From: JABMQB01 sp963678235
Lineage (GTDB): Bacteria; Bacteroidota; Bacteroidia; Bacteroidales; Prolixibacteraceae
Assembly (NCBI GenBank): GCA_963678235.1
Contig: OY782766.1
Coordinates: 496,001-560,000, forward strand
Reading direction: 5' to 3'
DNA length: 64,000 nucleotides
A program made the translations under genes and the position numbers. This document shows positions 1 through 10,100 of the stretch, piece by piece. Below the pieces are notes generated by a model. It was not told where the DNA came from, made no database searches, and was given only the letters and a program-made list of their open reading frames with translations. Numbering within the stretch: the stretch's first letter is position 1; every line of letters begins with the position of its first letter.

Positions 1-228
1 CGCATCGGACCTATAACAGCGTTTCCTTCCTTCTTCGGTCGTACGGATAAGTGAACAGAATCTGCAGAAATTGCTGGTTTCAGTTATTGGTTTTCCTTCG
101 ATGTCGGTAATAATAGAAGCAACACCATGTACATCGGAAAAGACATCTTGAAGATTTTGTATTTCTTCGATATTAAACAGGTCGTTAAAATGAAGGGATG
201 TTACCTTGTCGGATTTAGAATTTGACAT
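1..228 (-). CDS. PocR-domain sensory protein, N-terminal part only
   Basis: The minus strand is open from an ATG at 226-228 to the window edge, 76 codons with no stop. The translated start resembles a PocR ligand-binding domain: a leading helix, then SIITDIEGKPITETSNFC, then CRFCSLIR and a GRKRC segment with the clustered cysteines usual in this domain. PocR domains sense small ligands and are often fused to histidine kinases or AraC-type regulators; which applies here is outside the window. No signal peptide or membrane segment precedes the domain, so it is probably cytoplasmic. The domain call is by eye. Confidence 0.7.
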   Translation of the reverse strand, partial: MSNSKSDKVTSLHFNDLFNIEEIQNLQDVFSDVHGVASIITDIEGKPITETSNFCRFCSLIRTTEEGRKRCYRSDA

Positions 229-596
229 ATGCCCAAAATGATTGAAAAAGTAGATACGATTCGCAATGCAATTAAGTGTTCAATATCCCAAGGTAGGCTA
301 TTTTACACTCAATTTCAAGAGTTTGATTGTATTATTTTATCGTATCGGGTATTTCAAACAGAAGAAGGTTATTAGGATAATCAATAATAAAAAACGTAGT
401 TTTAAGAGAATTTTTAGTTTGAGTGGGTTTGCCTTTAATGAAAGGTATTCACAGTTAAAATGTCAATAATCCTTACAATTTGCAATTATAATATTGAAAG
501 GTTTGAATAAATAGAAAGTACTATACAAAAGAAAGGGGAACTGAACAGTTCCCCCTAATACTTGATTAAAACTATGAAATAAATGTCCTCTGACAT
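229..596. other. intergenic stretch, no gene seen
   Basis: About 370 bp between the PocR gene start and the stop of the next minus-strand gene. A 67-codon plus-strand frame (266-469) has no recognisable protein character and no clear ribosome site. The only clear structure is the hairpin at 535-554. The promoter of the PocR gene should lie near 230-300. Confidence 0.5.
535..554 (-). terminator. intrinsic terminator hairpin
   Basis: A perfect 9-bp inverted repeat, GGGGAACTG and CAGTTCCCC with an AA loop, lies 43 bp beyond the stop codon of the 597-1124 gene. Read on the minus strand the stem is followed by a T-rich run (TTTCTTTTG), the form of a rho-independent terminator. Confidence 0.7.
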
Positions 597-1124
597 TTAA
601 TGTTTTTCCCAATTTTCGATTTTGGCAAGGTTTTCCAATTCATTGGGTGAGATAAAAAACAGGATGTTATGCTTTTTCTCAAATTTTATGCTAATTCCGT
701 AATTGTACCCTTCCTTAACGAGGTATGAAATTTTATAATTTCCTTCAGATGGTGCATTAGGTGTGCAGTTTACGTTAAACTCAAGATTTATTTTGTTGTT
801 TTCGGGATTATAACCTTTTACACGGCAGCATACTTTGTTAAAACCAAACTTGTCTTCTTCATCGGTCAGGTATTCTGCTTTTGACCAGATATCTGAGAAT
901 ACCTTTTCACCCAGTTTTTTTGACTTTTTTCGATCAACCAGTTTGCAAATTTCCTTAAACTCTTCATCGTTGTATACCGCAACATTTAAAGAATTGGAAC
1001 CAAGTTGTGTTTTTGTAAGGTAGGTTTGAACTTTTAGTTCTTTAAATTCCATTTTTTCTCTCGAATTTGCATTGCAAAAACCAAATGCAAAAACCATTGC
1101 CAGTAAAAAGATTGTTGTTTTCAT
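597..1124 (-). CDS. hypothetical exported protein
   Basis: 175 residues. The first 19-20 residues (MKTTIFLLAMVFAFGFCNA) look like a Sec signal peptide, so the mature protein is probably periplasmic or surface exposed. The mature part is charged, with a Lys-rich middle (DRKKSKKLGEK) and two cysteine-containing strands (KVCCRVKGY and FNVNCTPNAP). No family was recognised. It is a single-gene unit, with a terminator at 535-554 and about 105 bp separating it from the next gene. The ATG at 1122-1124 is chosen because it begins the signal peptide. Confidence 0.55.
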   Translation of the reverse strand: MKTTIFLLAMVFAFGFCNANSREKMEFKELKVQTYLTKTQLGSNSLNVAVYNDEEFKEICKLVDRKKSKKLGEKVFSDIWSKAEYLTDEEDKFGFNKVCCRVKGYNPENNKINLEFNVNCTPNAPSEGNYKISYLVKEGYNYGISIKFEKKHNILFFISPNELENLAKIENWEKH

Positions 1125-1228
1125 GACTTTGTTTTTTTCTGTTTTAATTACTTGATTAATTTATAGTTCTCATATTTCCCAAACATCGTTTTGTTGGGAT
1201 TAGCTTTATATGCTTATATGGCAATTAC

Positions 1229-2311
1229 TTATTTTGACTTTGTTTGCCATTTGTAATTTGTTCCTGTGTTCTTTTTACTTCTTTTTTTCCAATATTCCCT
1301 AAACTGTGATTGTTTAATTATTCCGATTGGACCTTCGTAAATTCCACCATCGCCGCGTGGGTCAACAACTTTGATGGCTATTGTATTGTTCCCTTTTTTT
1401 AGCAGGTGGCTTGGAAAAACGTATGCCCTTTCTGAATTAAAGTACCTTCCGGATAGATTTCCATAGCCTTTTCGTAAAATATCGTTGGTACCGGTCTGTC
1501 CAATTAATACACCATTTAGGTAAACCTGATCGCAGTCGTCGATTTTACCGCCAAGGAAAACCAAATAATCTTCATTTAAAGTGTTGTCTACTTGAAATTG
1601 CTTACGATACCAGGCAAAACCGTTATAGCCTTTAAAACCCTGGTTCTCCCAAAAACCTGGAACAACCAGTTCGTTCCAATCGCTATCATTATAGTCGGGC
1701 TCTTTAAATTCGTCCCGATTATTGGTTGTGAATTTCCATTGTCCTACCAAATTGATATCGGTTTTAATGGGATATTCCCTGATATATATTCCGGGATTTC
1801 CTTTAATTATTCCGCCAGAGCCATGCATATCAAATACCTTAACCGCAATAATGTTGTCCGAATTATAGTTGATTAGGTTATCGGGAATCAAATAAGACCT
1901 GAAAGCTTCAAATGCCCCTTTGAAATTTGGAGGAAAGGTTCCGGTTGCACCAATTCGCTGCCCATTAAAAAAAACTTCATCTACATCGTCAATATATCCG
2001 AGGACCAGAAAAAGCTCGTTTTCTTTTAGATCATTTGATATCCATACGTTTTTTCTATAGAAACCATATCCGTTGTAGCCATTGTAGCCTTGTGATTCCC
2101 AGTTGCCGGGTACCTTAATCTGTTCCCATGCTGATGCATTAAAAGTTGGGTTTTGCCATTCGTGGTAATGGATAATTGAAAATTTCCAATCGCCAGAAAG
2201 GCTAATTTCCTGCATCATTTTTTTGTTATAATCCTTGTTGCCAAAACTTATCAAAGCAGCGCAAATAAGCAGGAAGAACAAATTACTTTTTATGTGGATG
2301 CTCCTTATCAT
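1229..2311 (-). CDS. exported protein with two GH2-type jelly-roll (sugar-binding) domains
   Basis: 360 residues with an N-terminal hydrophobic signal segment. It holds two repeats of about 150 residues, starting near LSGDWKFS and LVGQWKFT. Each has a VPG.WE.QG.GYNG motif, then FYRK or WYRK, then a DD.D.V..NG signature, as in the N-terminal sugar-binding jelly-roll of family 2 glycoside hydrolases. There is no catalytic TIM barrel. It starts 2 bp after the stop of its paralogue at 2314-3366, so the two are translated as an operon. A carbohydrate-binding or accessory role outside the cytoplasm is inferred; enzymatic activity is not supported. Confidence 0.65.
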   Translation of the reverse strand: MIRSIHIKSNLFFLLICAALISFGNKDYNKKMMQEISLSGDWKFSIIHYHEWQNPTFNASAWEQIKVPGNWESQGYNGYNGYGFYRKNVWISNDLKENELFLVLGYIDDVDEVFFNGQRIGATGTFPPNFKGAFEAFRSYLIPDNLINYNSDNIIAVKVFDMHGSGGIIKGNPGIYIREYPIKTDINLVGQWKFTTNNRDEFKEPDYNDSDWNELVVPGFWENQGFKGYNGFAWYRKQFQVDNTLNEDYLVFLGGKIDDCDQVYLNGVLIGQTGTNDILRKGYGNLSGRYFNSERAYVFPSHLLKKGNNTIAIKVVDPRGDGGIYEGPIGIIKQSQFREYWKKRSKKNTGTNYKWQTKSK

Positions 2312-2313
2312 GA

Positions 2314-3366
2314 TTAGTCAATTATTGATTCAAGAATCGTTTCCCAAATGTTACGGTCTTGATGATACTTTTCTTCTATTTTTTGAAAATTACTTTTTGA
2401 GGTGATACCAATGGGACCTTCATATATTCCACCACCTCCATGCCTATCATAAATATTAACAGTAATTTGGTTTGTCCCTTTCACCAACATCCCATCGGGT
2501 ATTCGGTAATACCTTCTGTTTCTCCAAATATCACTTTTGTTTTTATATTTAAAATTGCGTTGGATATCTTCATAAGAACCCAGGTATTTTCCGTTGATGT
2601 AGATGTATTCAAAATCGTCGACTTTGCCTAAAATAAGGTACAAGTCATCCAAATCAACATCGTTATCAATCACAAATGTTTTTCGGTAACAAGCATATCC
2701 ATCGTAATTCATATACCCCTGGTCTTCCCAGAAACTTGGGACTTGTATCTCATCCCATGATAGGTCATTAAATTTCTTTTTGTTCCAATCCCTGTCTTTA
2801 CCTGTTTTGAACTTCCAGTTACCTTCAAGCGGAATATTGACGTATTTGGCATCGTAATTGACATAAAACCCAACTTTTCCTGAAACGATCCCGCCTTCAG
2901 CATGGGTATCATACACCCGGATTGCCAATGTGTTATCTGAATTGAACCTGAGTTTTTCCATTGGTATAGGATATACTCGGTTGGCATCAAAGCTTGAAAC
3001 GAAATTCGGGAAAAAACTTCCTGACTTTGCTATGAGTTCACCATTTAAATACACCTCATCAGCATCGTCAATTTTTCCCAACAAAAGGAATATTTTCATT
3101 TTATCTTTGAATGGGTCCAGGTGAAATGTTTTTCGGTACCAGGCAATTCCATCGTAATCATCATATCCTTGTTTTTCCCAACTCGACGGAACTTTTAATT
3201 GGTCCCAGTCCGAATCGTTAAGATTAGGGTTCTTCCAATTAATATTGTCGCCAACTGTAAATTTCCAACTACCCGAAAGGTTTTTTACTTGCCTGAAATC
3301 TTGTGCAGATACAGACAAGGCTGAAAATATAAAACTGGTAATTAATGAAATTATGTATTTGTTCAT
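2314..3366 (-). CDS. exported protein with two GH2-type jelly-roll (sugar-binding) domains
   Basis: 350 residues with a signal peptide ending near SVSAQ. It has the same two-domain layout as the downstream gene: LSGSWKFT / VPSSWEKQG / AWYRKTF / DDADEVYLNG in the first half, and EGNWKFKTG / VPSFWEDQG / CYRKTF / DDFEYIYING in the second. Both halves end in a GGGIYEGPIG-like or GGIVSG-like strand. No catalytic domain follows. The pair arose by gene duplication after domain duplication. It lies 120 bp downstream of a response regulator gene on the same strand, so control by that system is possible but not shown. Confidence 0.65.
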   Translation of the reverse strand: MNKYIISLITSFIFSALSVSAQDFRQVKNLSGSWKFTVGDNINWKNPNLNDSDWDQLKVPSSWEKQGYDDYDGIAWYRKTFHLDPFKDKMKIFLLLGKIDDADEVYLNGELIAKSGSFFPNFVSSFDANRVYPIPMEKLRFNSDNTLAIRVYDTHAEGGIVSGKVGFYVNYDAKYVNIPLEGNWKFKTGKDRDWNKKKFNDLSWDEIQVPSFWEDQGYMNYDGYACYRKTFVIDNDVDLDDLYLILGKVDDFEYIYINGKYLGSYEDIQRNFKYKNKSDIWRNRRYYRIPDGMLVKGTNQITVNIYDRHGGGGIYEGPIGITSKSNFQKIEEKYHQDRNIWETILESIID

Positions 3367-3487
3367 GATGATATGAATTTACGATACAAAGATAGGTTAC
3401 AGGGTGTTTGGAGTTGTCAATATGAAATAATAGAGTGTCATAGTTTGTCACATTTGTGCAAAACTATGTCATGCGGGTAGCTTTGTT

Positions 3488-4180
3488 TCAAGGATTTAGT
3501 TTATATCCTTTTCCGTGAATTGTTAAGATATGTTTTGGATGTGAAGGGTTAAGCTCAATTTTTTGACGAAGACGAACAATGAAATTATCTATGGTCCTGG
3601 TGGTTACATCACTATTTGTTTCCCAAACATCGTTCATAATATCGAAACGGTCAACTGATTCTCCTTTATAGCGATAAAGATAGCTAAGCACCTCGATTTC
3701 CCTTGCCGACATTTTTACGGGTTCGTTATCGGAAAATGCTTCGTAGGTTTTTAAATCTACTTTCAGGCGTCCGATCTCAATTTTTTCGTTTATTTGTTCT
3801 TCCATTATTGATGACCTCCTTAATATTGCTTTTACCCTGGCCAGCAATTCGCGAAGGCTGAAAGGTTTTGTGATATAATCATCGGCACCGAGTTCAAGCC
3901 CAACAACTTTATCCATTTCTTCGCCTTTGGCTGTGAGTAAAATAATGGGTGATTTGTATCCGATTTGCCGGGCTTTTTTACAAACTTCAAGTCCATTCAT
4001 CCTTGGCATCATCACGTCCAGGATAATCAGGTCATACTTGTTGTTTTGTATCATTTCGAGGCCCTCAATTCCATCTGCTGCCGAATCGACCAGGTAACCT
4101 TCGAATTCAAAATTATAACGTAAACCCCTTAATAAATCAGGTTCGTCATCCACGACCAATATTTTTTTCTTTGTTTCCAT
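3488..4180 (-). CDS. OmpR/PhoB-family response regulator
   Basis: 230 residues. An N-terminal receiver domain (about 1-120) has the acidic pair D11/D12, phosphoacceptor D55 in LIILDVMMPR, and K105 in DYITKPF. A C-terminal winged-helix DNA-binding domain (about 130-230) contains EIEVLSYLYRYKG and TRTIDNFIVRLRQK and ends in HGKGYKL. This is the usual family length. It starts 3 bp after the stop of the histidine kinase gene at 4184-5716, so the two form a kinase-regulator operon. The target genes are not identified; the jelly-roll pair immediately downstream is a candidate. Confidence 0.9.
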   Translation of the reverse strand: METKKKILVVDDEPDLLRGLRYNFEFEGYLVDSAADGIEGLEMIQNNKYDLIILDVMMPRMNGLEVCKKARQIGYKSPIILLTAKGEEMDKVVGLELGADDYITKPFSLRELLARVKAILRRSSIMEEQINEKIEIGRLKVDLKTYEAFSDNEPVKMSAREIEVLSYLYRYKGESVDRFDIMNDVWETNSDVTTRTIDNFIVRLRQKIELNPSHPKHILTIHGKGYKLNP

Positions 4181-4183
4181 ATC

Positions 4184-5716
4184 CTAGGTTGCTTTTGGAA
4201 ATAATATCCTAAAGGTAGTTCCTTTTTTGATTTTGCTTTTTATTTCAATTTTACCGTTATGCCCATCCACGATGTGTTTTACAATGCTAAGTCCCAAACC
4301 CGATCCTTTCACTTTAATTGAAACATCGTTGCGGCTTACCCGAAAGAATTTGTCAAATACGTATTTCTTATCTTTCTCACTAATGCCAATACCATGATCA
4401 ATTACCTCAAAATATACTTTGTTTACAAAAACACCAGTCTTAATTACAATCGACTTATTATCAAAGCTATACTTAATTGAATTATCAATCAGGTTGATCA
4501 GCACATCTTTAATTGAATCGGGATCTAACATCACATTTTCAATCCGTAAATCAAGTTTTAGTTCATGGGAAAACCCAAGTTTTTTTAAATAAGGAATGTA
4601 ATTATTATAAGTTTCTTCAATAAGGGTATTCAGATTTGTTTTTTCAAGGTTGTATGTCTTCTTATCTTTTTCGATTTGTGAAAAATTCAGGATTTTATTC
4701 ACCAATATTGATAACCTATTCGTTTCTTGGAGTATGGTCCTGACATAGTCTTGTTGCATTTCTTTGCTAGGAACGCGATCCATATCCATGGTTTCTGCAT
4801 ACATATTAATTAGCGAAAGGGGAGTCCTTATTTCATGAGATACGTTCGATACAAAGTCTGATTTTAAGTTAGTGAGTTCAATTTGTTTGCTCAAAATACG
4901 GATTACCAACATTGCTGCCAAAAGAAGAATAAAGCTAACGGTACCCACAAAGTAGATGTTCCATTTTGACCTTTCCTGAATTAATTCGCCAATCGTTTTC
5001 CCCTCGAGGGCAATTCCTAATTTATAATCTGAAAAATTGCTCAATGGTTTGGTGAGTTCAATGTTTATTTCATCGTTGTTTCGGATGGAACGGTACAGCA
5101 AGCTATCCTCTTTGTTTATTACAGCAATTTCAAATTGCCCACCTGCGATTTTTTGTATTTGCGCATCAAGCCCCTCCGCTACAAATTCCAATGCATTCAC
5201 CAGGACAGCTACCGGGAGCAGTTGGTTATCCTTCTTGATCAAAAAAACAAAAAATACGAAATCCGTATTTTCAATATTAAACGGTTCCAAGCGATAATAA
5301 CCAACTTCATAGAATTGTTTTAGGGTATTTAGTTTGTTTTGTATTTCATGTGAAATCCAATGCGCTTTGTCATCGAGGTTTATTTCAGGGGATAAAGAAG
5401 AAATGGAAATATTCTGAGGGATACTATCGAGGAAGAAAAAGGTTTTTATATAACTATAATTGGATAATACGTTTTTCAGGTTTGTATCTTCTTCCCTAAA
5501 CGAAAAACCTATTTCCCGTGCCATCGATGTGAGCGCATCATCGGAGTATTGGTTTATAGAGGTTAGAATTGCATCCAGTTGTTCGTTGTAGGCATTTTCA
5601 ACAACTTCCTCATTTTTTTGCAGGCTTTGTAATTCAAAAATAGCCACAAATCCTGAAGGTAACAGGATGGTTATAATTACCAGGATATATAAGTATTTCT
5701 TGTTGCCGGAAGACAT
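4184..5716 (-). CDS. membrane sensor histidine kinase
   Basis: 510 residues. A transmembrane segment at about 8-27 is followed by an extracytoplasmic sensing region of about 220 residues and a second membrane segment near 253-275. The HisKA helix holds H294 in NVSHEIRTPL. A HATPase domain follows, with the N box NLIDNSIKYS, a G1 box HGIGISEKD and a G2 box GSGLGLSIVKH. All key kinase residues are present. It is first in the operon with the adjacent response regulator. The signal it senses cannot be read from the sequence. Confidence 0.9.
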   Translation of the reverse strand: MSSGNKKYLYILVIITILLPSGFVAIFELQSLQKNEEVVENAYNEQLDAILTSINQYSDDALTSMAREIGFSFREEDTNLKNVLSNYSYIKTFFFLDSIPQNISISSLSPEINLDDKAHWISHEIQNKLNTLKQFYEVGYYRLEPFNIENTDFVFFVFLIKKDNQLLPVAVLVNALEFVAEGLDAQIQKIAGGQFEIAVINKEDSLLYRSIRNNDEINIELTKPLSNFSDYKLGIALEGKTIGELIQERSKWNIYFVGTVSFILLLAAMLVIRILSKQIELTNLKSDFVSNVSHEIRTPLSLINMYAETMDMDRVPSKEMQQDYVRTILQETNRLSILVNKILNFSQIEKDKKTYNLEKTNLNTLIEETYNNYIPYLKKLGFSHELKLDLRIENVMLDPDSIKDVLINLIDNSIKYSFDNKSIVIKTGVFVNKVYFEVIDHGIGISEKDKKYVFDKFFRVSRNDVSIKVKGSGLGLSIVKHIVDGHNGKIEIKSKIKKGTTFRILFPKAT

Positions 5717-5881
5717 TTAATAAGTTGACTTTTGTACAAAACCTGCACTAAAATACTTAATTATCTATTTGATCCTCAAAAGCTGTGACAAGATATTACA
5801 TATTTAAACACCTTGAATTTAATGTTCGACCCAATCATATTTGCATTTATTTATCGTATTAAGCAAGCTAATATTCCATTC

Positions 5882-7000
5882 TTAATTCTCGAAAAGGATA
5901 CAAACCGGGGAAGGAGTATCTATTTTCGATACAAAACTTAGCAAACCTGTTTCCTGATCCCTTTTAAAAGAGACAATATTGTTGCTGTTTTGATTGGCTA
6001 CAATTACATACTTATCATCGGGCGATACGGAAAAATTTCTCGGGGTTTCGCCCAAAGTAGGCACGATATCAACCAATTCTAAATTCCCATTTTCTTTGGT
6101 AATTCGATAAATTGCCAGGCTATTATGGCCTCTGTTTGAGGCATATAAAAAATTTCCATCGTTTGAGGTGTGAATATCGGCACAGGTATTTATTTCTGTG
6201 AATGAATCTGGCAAGGTGGAGATAGAATTTTTAACGGAATAAGTGCCGTTATCCTGCTTCTCGAGGTGTGTAACGGTACAATCCAGTTCGTTTAGCACAT
6301 ACGCCCATTTTTTATTTGGATGAAAAGTCAGGTGCCTGGGACCTGCTCCGGGGGCCATCATGATTTTTTGCTGTGCTGAAAGTTGTAGTTTATTAATCGT
6401 TGTATCAATGTTATAAATCCAAACTTCATTGGTTCCCAAATCCGGCATCAGTATATTGTCGCCATCAGGTTCAAACCAGGCTGAGTGTGGGTGTGGGGCA
6501 TCTTGTCGGTCGGAGATTCCATTGCCCGTATGTTTTTTAAAGTCCAATAACTCCGAGAGTATTCCGTTTTTATCAATTTTGATCAAACAGCAACTTCCAT
6601 CGGTGTAATTTGTAACCACAACAAAGCCTTGTTTGCTTGTTGATACGTGGCATGGTCCAGGACCGCCTGAAGTTGTTTTAGATAAGAAGGTAAGGCTGTC
6701 TTTGAGGATTTTAAAGGATGAAATAGAACCATCCTGAGGCCGGTTTGAGTTTACACAAAGCAGGAATTTTTTATCGGCAGAAAAGGTCAGGAATGCCGGG
6801 TTCTCGGTTGTTGCAACTAAACCTTTATTGCTTAAAACACCATCATCGCCTAAGGTGCACTTATAAATTCCTTTGCTGTCGCCAGAAGTGTAGGTTCCAA
6901 CGTAAAATGTTTGTGATTGATCATTTTTGGTGGTTTCTGACTTTTTGTGCTGGCAACCAAATAAAATGATTAGGAACAGGAGAATAGGTATAAGTTTCAT
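5882..7000 (-). CDS. lactonase-family beta-propeller lipoprotein (6-phosphogluconolactonase-like)
   Basis: 372 residues. A type II signal peptide ends in a lipobox with Cys16 (LIILFGC), so it is a predicted lipoprotein. The mature part has repeated propeller blades with motifs typical of the lactonase family: YVGTYTSGDSKGIY, GPGPCHVS, DAPHPHSAWFEPDG, GPRHLTFHPN and GETPRNFSVSPD. The family hydrolyses sugar lactones such as 6-phosphogluconolactone, but a cell-envelope lipoprotein is unlikely to act on a cytoplasmic sugar phosphate, so the substrate is uncertain. It has its own 5' region on both sides. Confidence 0.8.
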   Translation of the reverse strand: MKLIPILLFLIILFGCQHKKSETTKNDQSQTFYVGTYTSGDSKGIYKCTLGDDGVLSNKGLVATTENPAFLTFSADKKFLLCVNSNRPQDGSISSFKILKDSLTFLSKTTSGGPGPCHVSTSKQGFVVVTNYTDGSCCLIKIDKNGILSELLDFKKHTGNGISDRQDAPHPHSAWFEPDGDNILMPDLGTNEVWIYNIDTTINKLQLSAQQKIMMAPGAGPRHLTFHPNKKWAYVLNELDCTVTHLEKQDNGTYSVKNSISTLPDSFTEINTCADIHTSNDGNFLYASNRGHNSLAIYRITKENGNLELVDIVPTLGETPRNFSVSPDDKYVIVANQNSNNIVSFKRDQETGLLSFVSKIDTPSPVCILFEN

Positions 7001-7063
7001 TTCAATAGTGATTTGATTAGTATTGCTAAGATAGTGGTTTTTCTAAACTAATTGCACCAATAA

Positions 7064-7121
7064 AAAAGCCTCCCAAAAGAACAGAAACCAATTTTTTGCT
7101 CCTGTTTTCTGGAAGGCTTTT
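7064..7121 (-). terminator. intrinsic terminator (long hairpin)
   Basis: An imperfect inverted repeat pairs AAAAGCCTCCC with GGAAGGCTTTT, extended by AGAACAG against CTGTTTT, around a short loop. It lies 16 bp beyond the stop of the S41 protease gene, and the stem ends in A/T runs on both strands, so it could serve in either direction. Confidence 0.65.
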
Positions 7122-7136
7122 GTACCCATATATGGG

Positions 7137-10100
7137 CTATTTCTTCAGTGCTGGCGTCGAATAAGTTGGAGGTGTTACTTTTATTTCACTTTGTTCTTCC
7201 AGCATTTTTAAAACTTCCTGCACAGCCCTTTCAAGTTGCGGGTCTTTACCCTGTGAAAGCGACAAGGCATCCTGCCGCACTTCAATATCCGGTGCTACGC
7301 CTTTGTTTTCGGCAATCCATTCGTTTTTAACCGGGTCGAAAACAGCATTGTCGGGTGCTGTTAATGCGCCACCATCGACCAAACTGTAATGCACCGACGA
7401 TTTTACCAATCCTCCCCAGGTTGTGGTGCCGATTAAAGGACCAACGTTTTGTTGCCTGAAAGCCCATGGAAAGAAATCTCCGCCAGAGCCCGACAGTTCG
7501 TTAATAAGAAGTGCTTTGGGTCCCAATATTCCGCCAGGAAGCCTCATGGCTTTTCCGTTGGGTACTTCATTAGTGAGTGCAGCCCGAATGGTCCTGGTCA
7601 TTAAATCAACCATATAATCATCCAGCAGGCCACCGCCGTTAAAGCGTTCGTCAATTACGGCACCTTGTTTGTCTTGCTGTGCAAAATAATACCTGTTAAA
7701 GGAAACAAAACCGGGACCTCCGGTATTTGGCACCCACACATAGCCAAGTTTTCCGCCAGAAAGTTTATCAACCATACGTCGGTTATCTTCCACCCAGGTG
7801 CGTTGTCGTAATGAGTTTTCGCTACGGATTGGCTCAACCACTTCTTTCCAGGAATCCTTAAATTTTGGTTCCTTATTGATATGTAAAGTCGTTTGTTTCC
7901 CAACGGTTCCATCCAGGTATTGATAAATATTATCCTGATCGCTTATTTCTTTTCCGTTGATCCCGACAATATAATTTCCTTCTTCTATTTTCATTCCAGG
8001 TTGGTCAAGGGGACCTGTTAAACCAGGGTTCCAGCTTTCGGTTGTATAAATCCGTTTAATTTTCCAGCTTCCATTTTCGGGAACAAGGTCGGCACCCAAT
8101 AAGCCAGTCGAAGACCGTTCAACTTTGGGGTAATCGCCACCGAATACAAAACTATGCCCAACAGAAAGTTCCCCGTTCACCTGATCGAGAATATAGGTTA
8201 AATCGGTTCGGTGCTTAATAAATGGCACCAATGGTTCATATTTTTTATACACTTTGTCCCAATCCCTGCCATGCATATTAGGATCGTAAAAATAGTCTTT
8301 TTCGTACCTCCAGGCTTCGTTAAACATTTGCTCCCATTCGGCAATCCTGTCCAGTTTTATTTTTAAATCCAATTTTAGGGATTTTCCATCTTTCCCGCTG
8401 GATTTCGATGTTTCCATTACCTTCCAGCTACTTCCGATGCGGGCAAGCATTTGTTTTGCACTTGCCGATACCGATACGCTGCGTGCACCTGATATAAATT
8501 CTTTGGTCTCTTTTTTCTCCAGGTCAAATTTCTGGATTGTTAATCCACTTTTATTTGGAACCGATTCTCCAATAAATACCGATCCTGAAGGTCCCTGTAA
8601 CATACCCCTGTATGGCCTTGTTGGAGCCGGTAAAGGCATAATCCTTCGGGCAATACCGTCAAAGTCGATTTTTATTTCTTCAGCATCCTTTTCTTTTTTC
8701 TTTTTATCGTCTAACTTGTCTTCTTTTTTGTCGTCCGCTTTATCCTCTTTCTTATCGTCTTTTTTATCTGCTTTTGTTTCTTCTTTTTTGTCCTTGTCTT
8801 TTTCTTCCTCTTTTTCTACCGGTTCTTCATCGCTTTTAAGTTTGAAGGGTGATTCTTCCTCTTTTTGAAGGTTAACGATATAAGCCCTGTAGGTTGGGTC
8901 AGCAGTCATAGAACTGGTGTTGGCCCAGGTTGAACCTAAGGCAAGATCGGTGCTGGCAAGAAAATAGAGATGTTTGCCATCGAGGTCCCAAACCGGGGAA
9001 AAAGAATCGGCAAAAGGATTGGTGATGGATTTGGAAGTCTTGGTTTTGTTTGACCAAAGCTTCACTTGCCTGAACCCGTTCGTTCCCGATTTTGCATAAG
9101 CCAGCCACTGCGAATCTGATGACCAAATTAAGCCCATACTTCCCCTTTCAAGGTTATTGCCACCTACATCAGCAGTAGTAATTGTTTCATTTTCAATATC
9201 AACAACCCGAATCCTGACATCATCGTCGGTGAATGCAATTAGTTTTCCGTCGGGCGACCATGTCGGCTCCCAGCCCAGTTTTGATTCGCCAATGGAAATA
9301 CTTTTTACTTCCGACATACCATCCTGATCTGTTATTTTCAGGGCGTAACCTTTTCCGCCTTCGTCCGAAAACCAGGCAATTTTATCTCCTTTTGGTGACC
9401 AAATTGGCGAGCGGTCGGCGGCATCAGAGCTTTGCGTAATGTTCCGGGCATCACCATGTTCAACAGGGACTGTAAATATTTCTCCACGTGATTCCATAAT
9501 TGCCCTCTTGCCTGTTGGTGAAAGAGATGCCGAGCGCACACTCTTTCCAGCATCTTCCCATTTGGTGTTTGCCCAGGGGAAATCGCCAATTACAGTAATA
9601 TTTAATTGAGTTGTTTTTTTTGTGTTTAAATCGAGTGTATGAAGGAGTCCGTCTCGTTCAAACACCAGTGTTTCTTTGTTGCCCGATAAACTTTTAATAT
9701 CGATATCTTTAAATTTGGTCAATTGGGTGAGTTCTTTTGTTTTGGTAGAATATGCCCAAATATTCACTGTCCAATCGCGATCCGATAGAAAATAGACCAT
9801 ATCACCAATCCACAAAGGTTGAGTGTCGGTTGTGCGCTCATTGGGTAACAATACCTCGCTCATATCATTCAAGTCGAGAAGGATGAGCGGCGTGTTTTGT
9901 CCACCCCGATATGCCCTCCATTCTTCATCCCAGCGCCTTACCCCGTCGATGGCTATTTGTTTTCCGGATGGCGAAAAAGAACCATTGGTGGCACGTTGTT
10001 CGGCTAGTTTTATTGCAGGGCCTCCTTTTGCCGGAATGGTGTACAATCGTTCAAAGGTAGTTGGTGCTGATTCGCGGGTTGAAGAAAAAAGTACTTGTTT

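Noticed and set aside
266..469. 67-codon plus-strand frame near the window start
   Set aside because: Low-complexity basic sequence with no ribosome site or known motif.
8437..8868. 143-codon plus-strand frame inside the S41 protease gene
   Set aside because: It is the antisense of the Lys/Asp-rich linker, giving a Ser/Phe/Leu-rich artefact.
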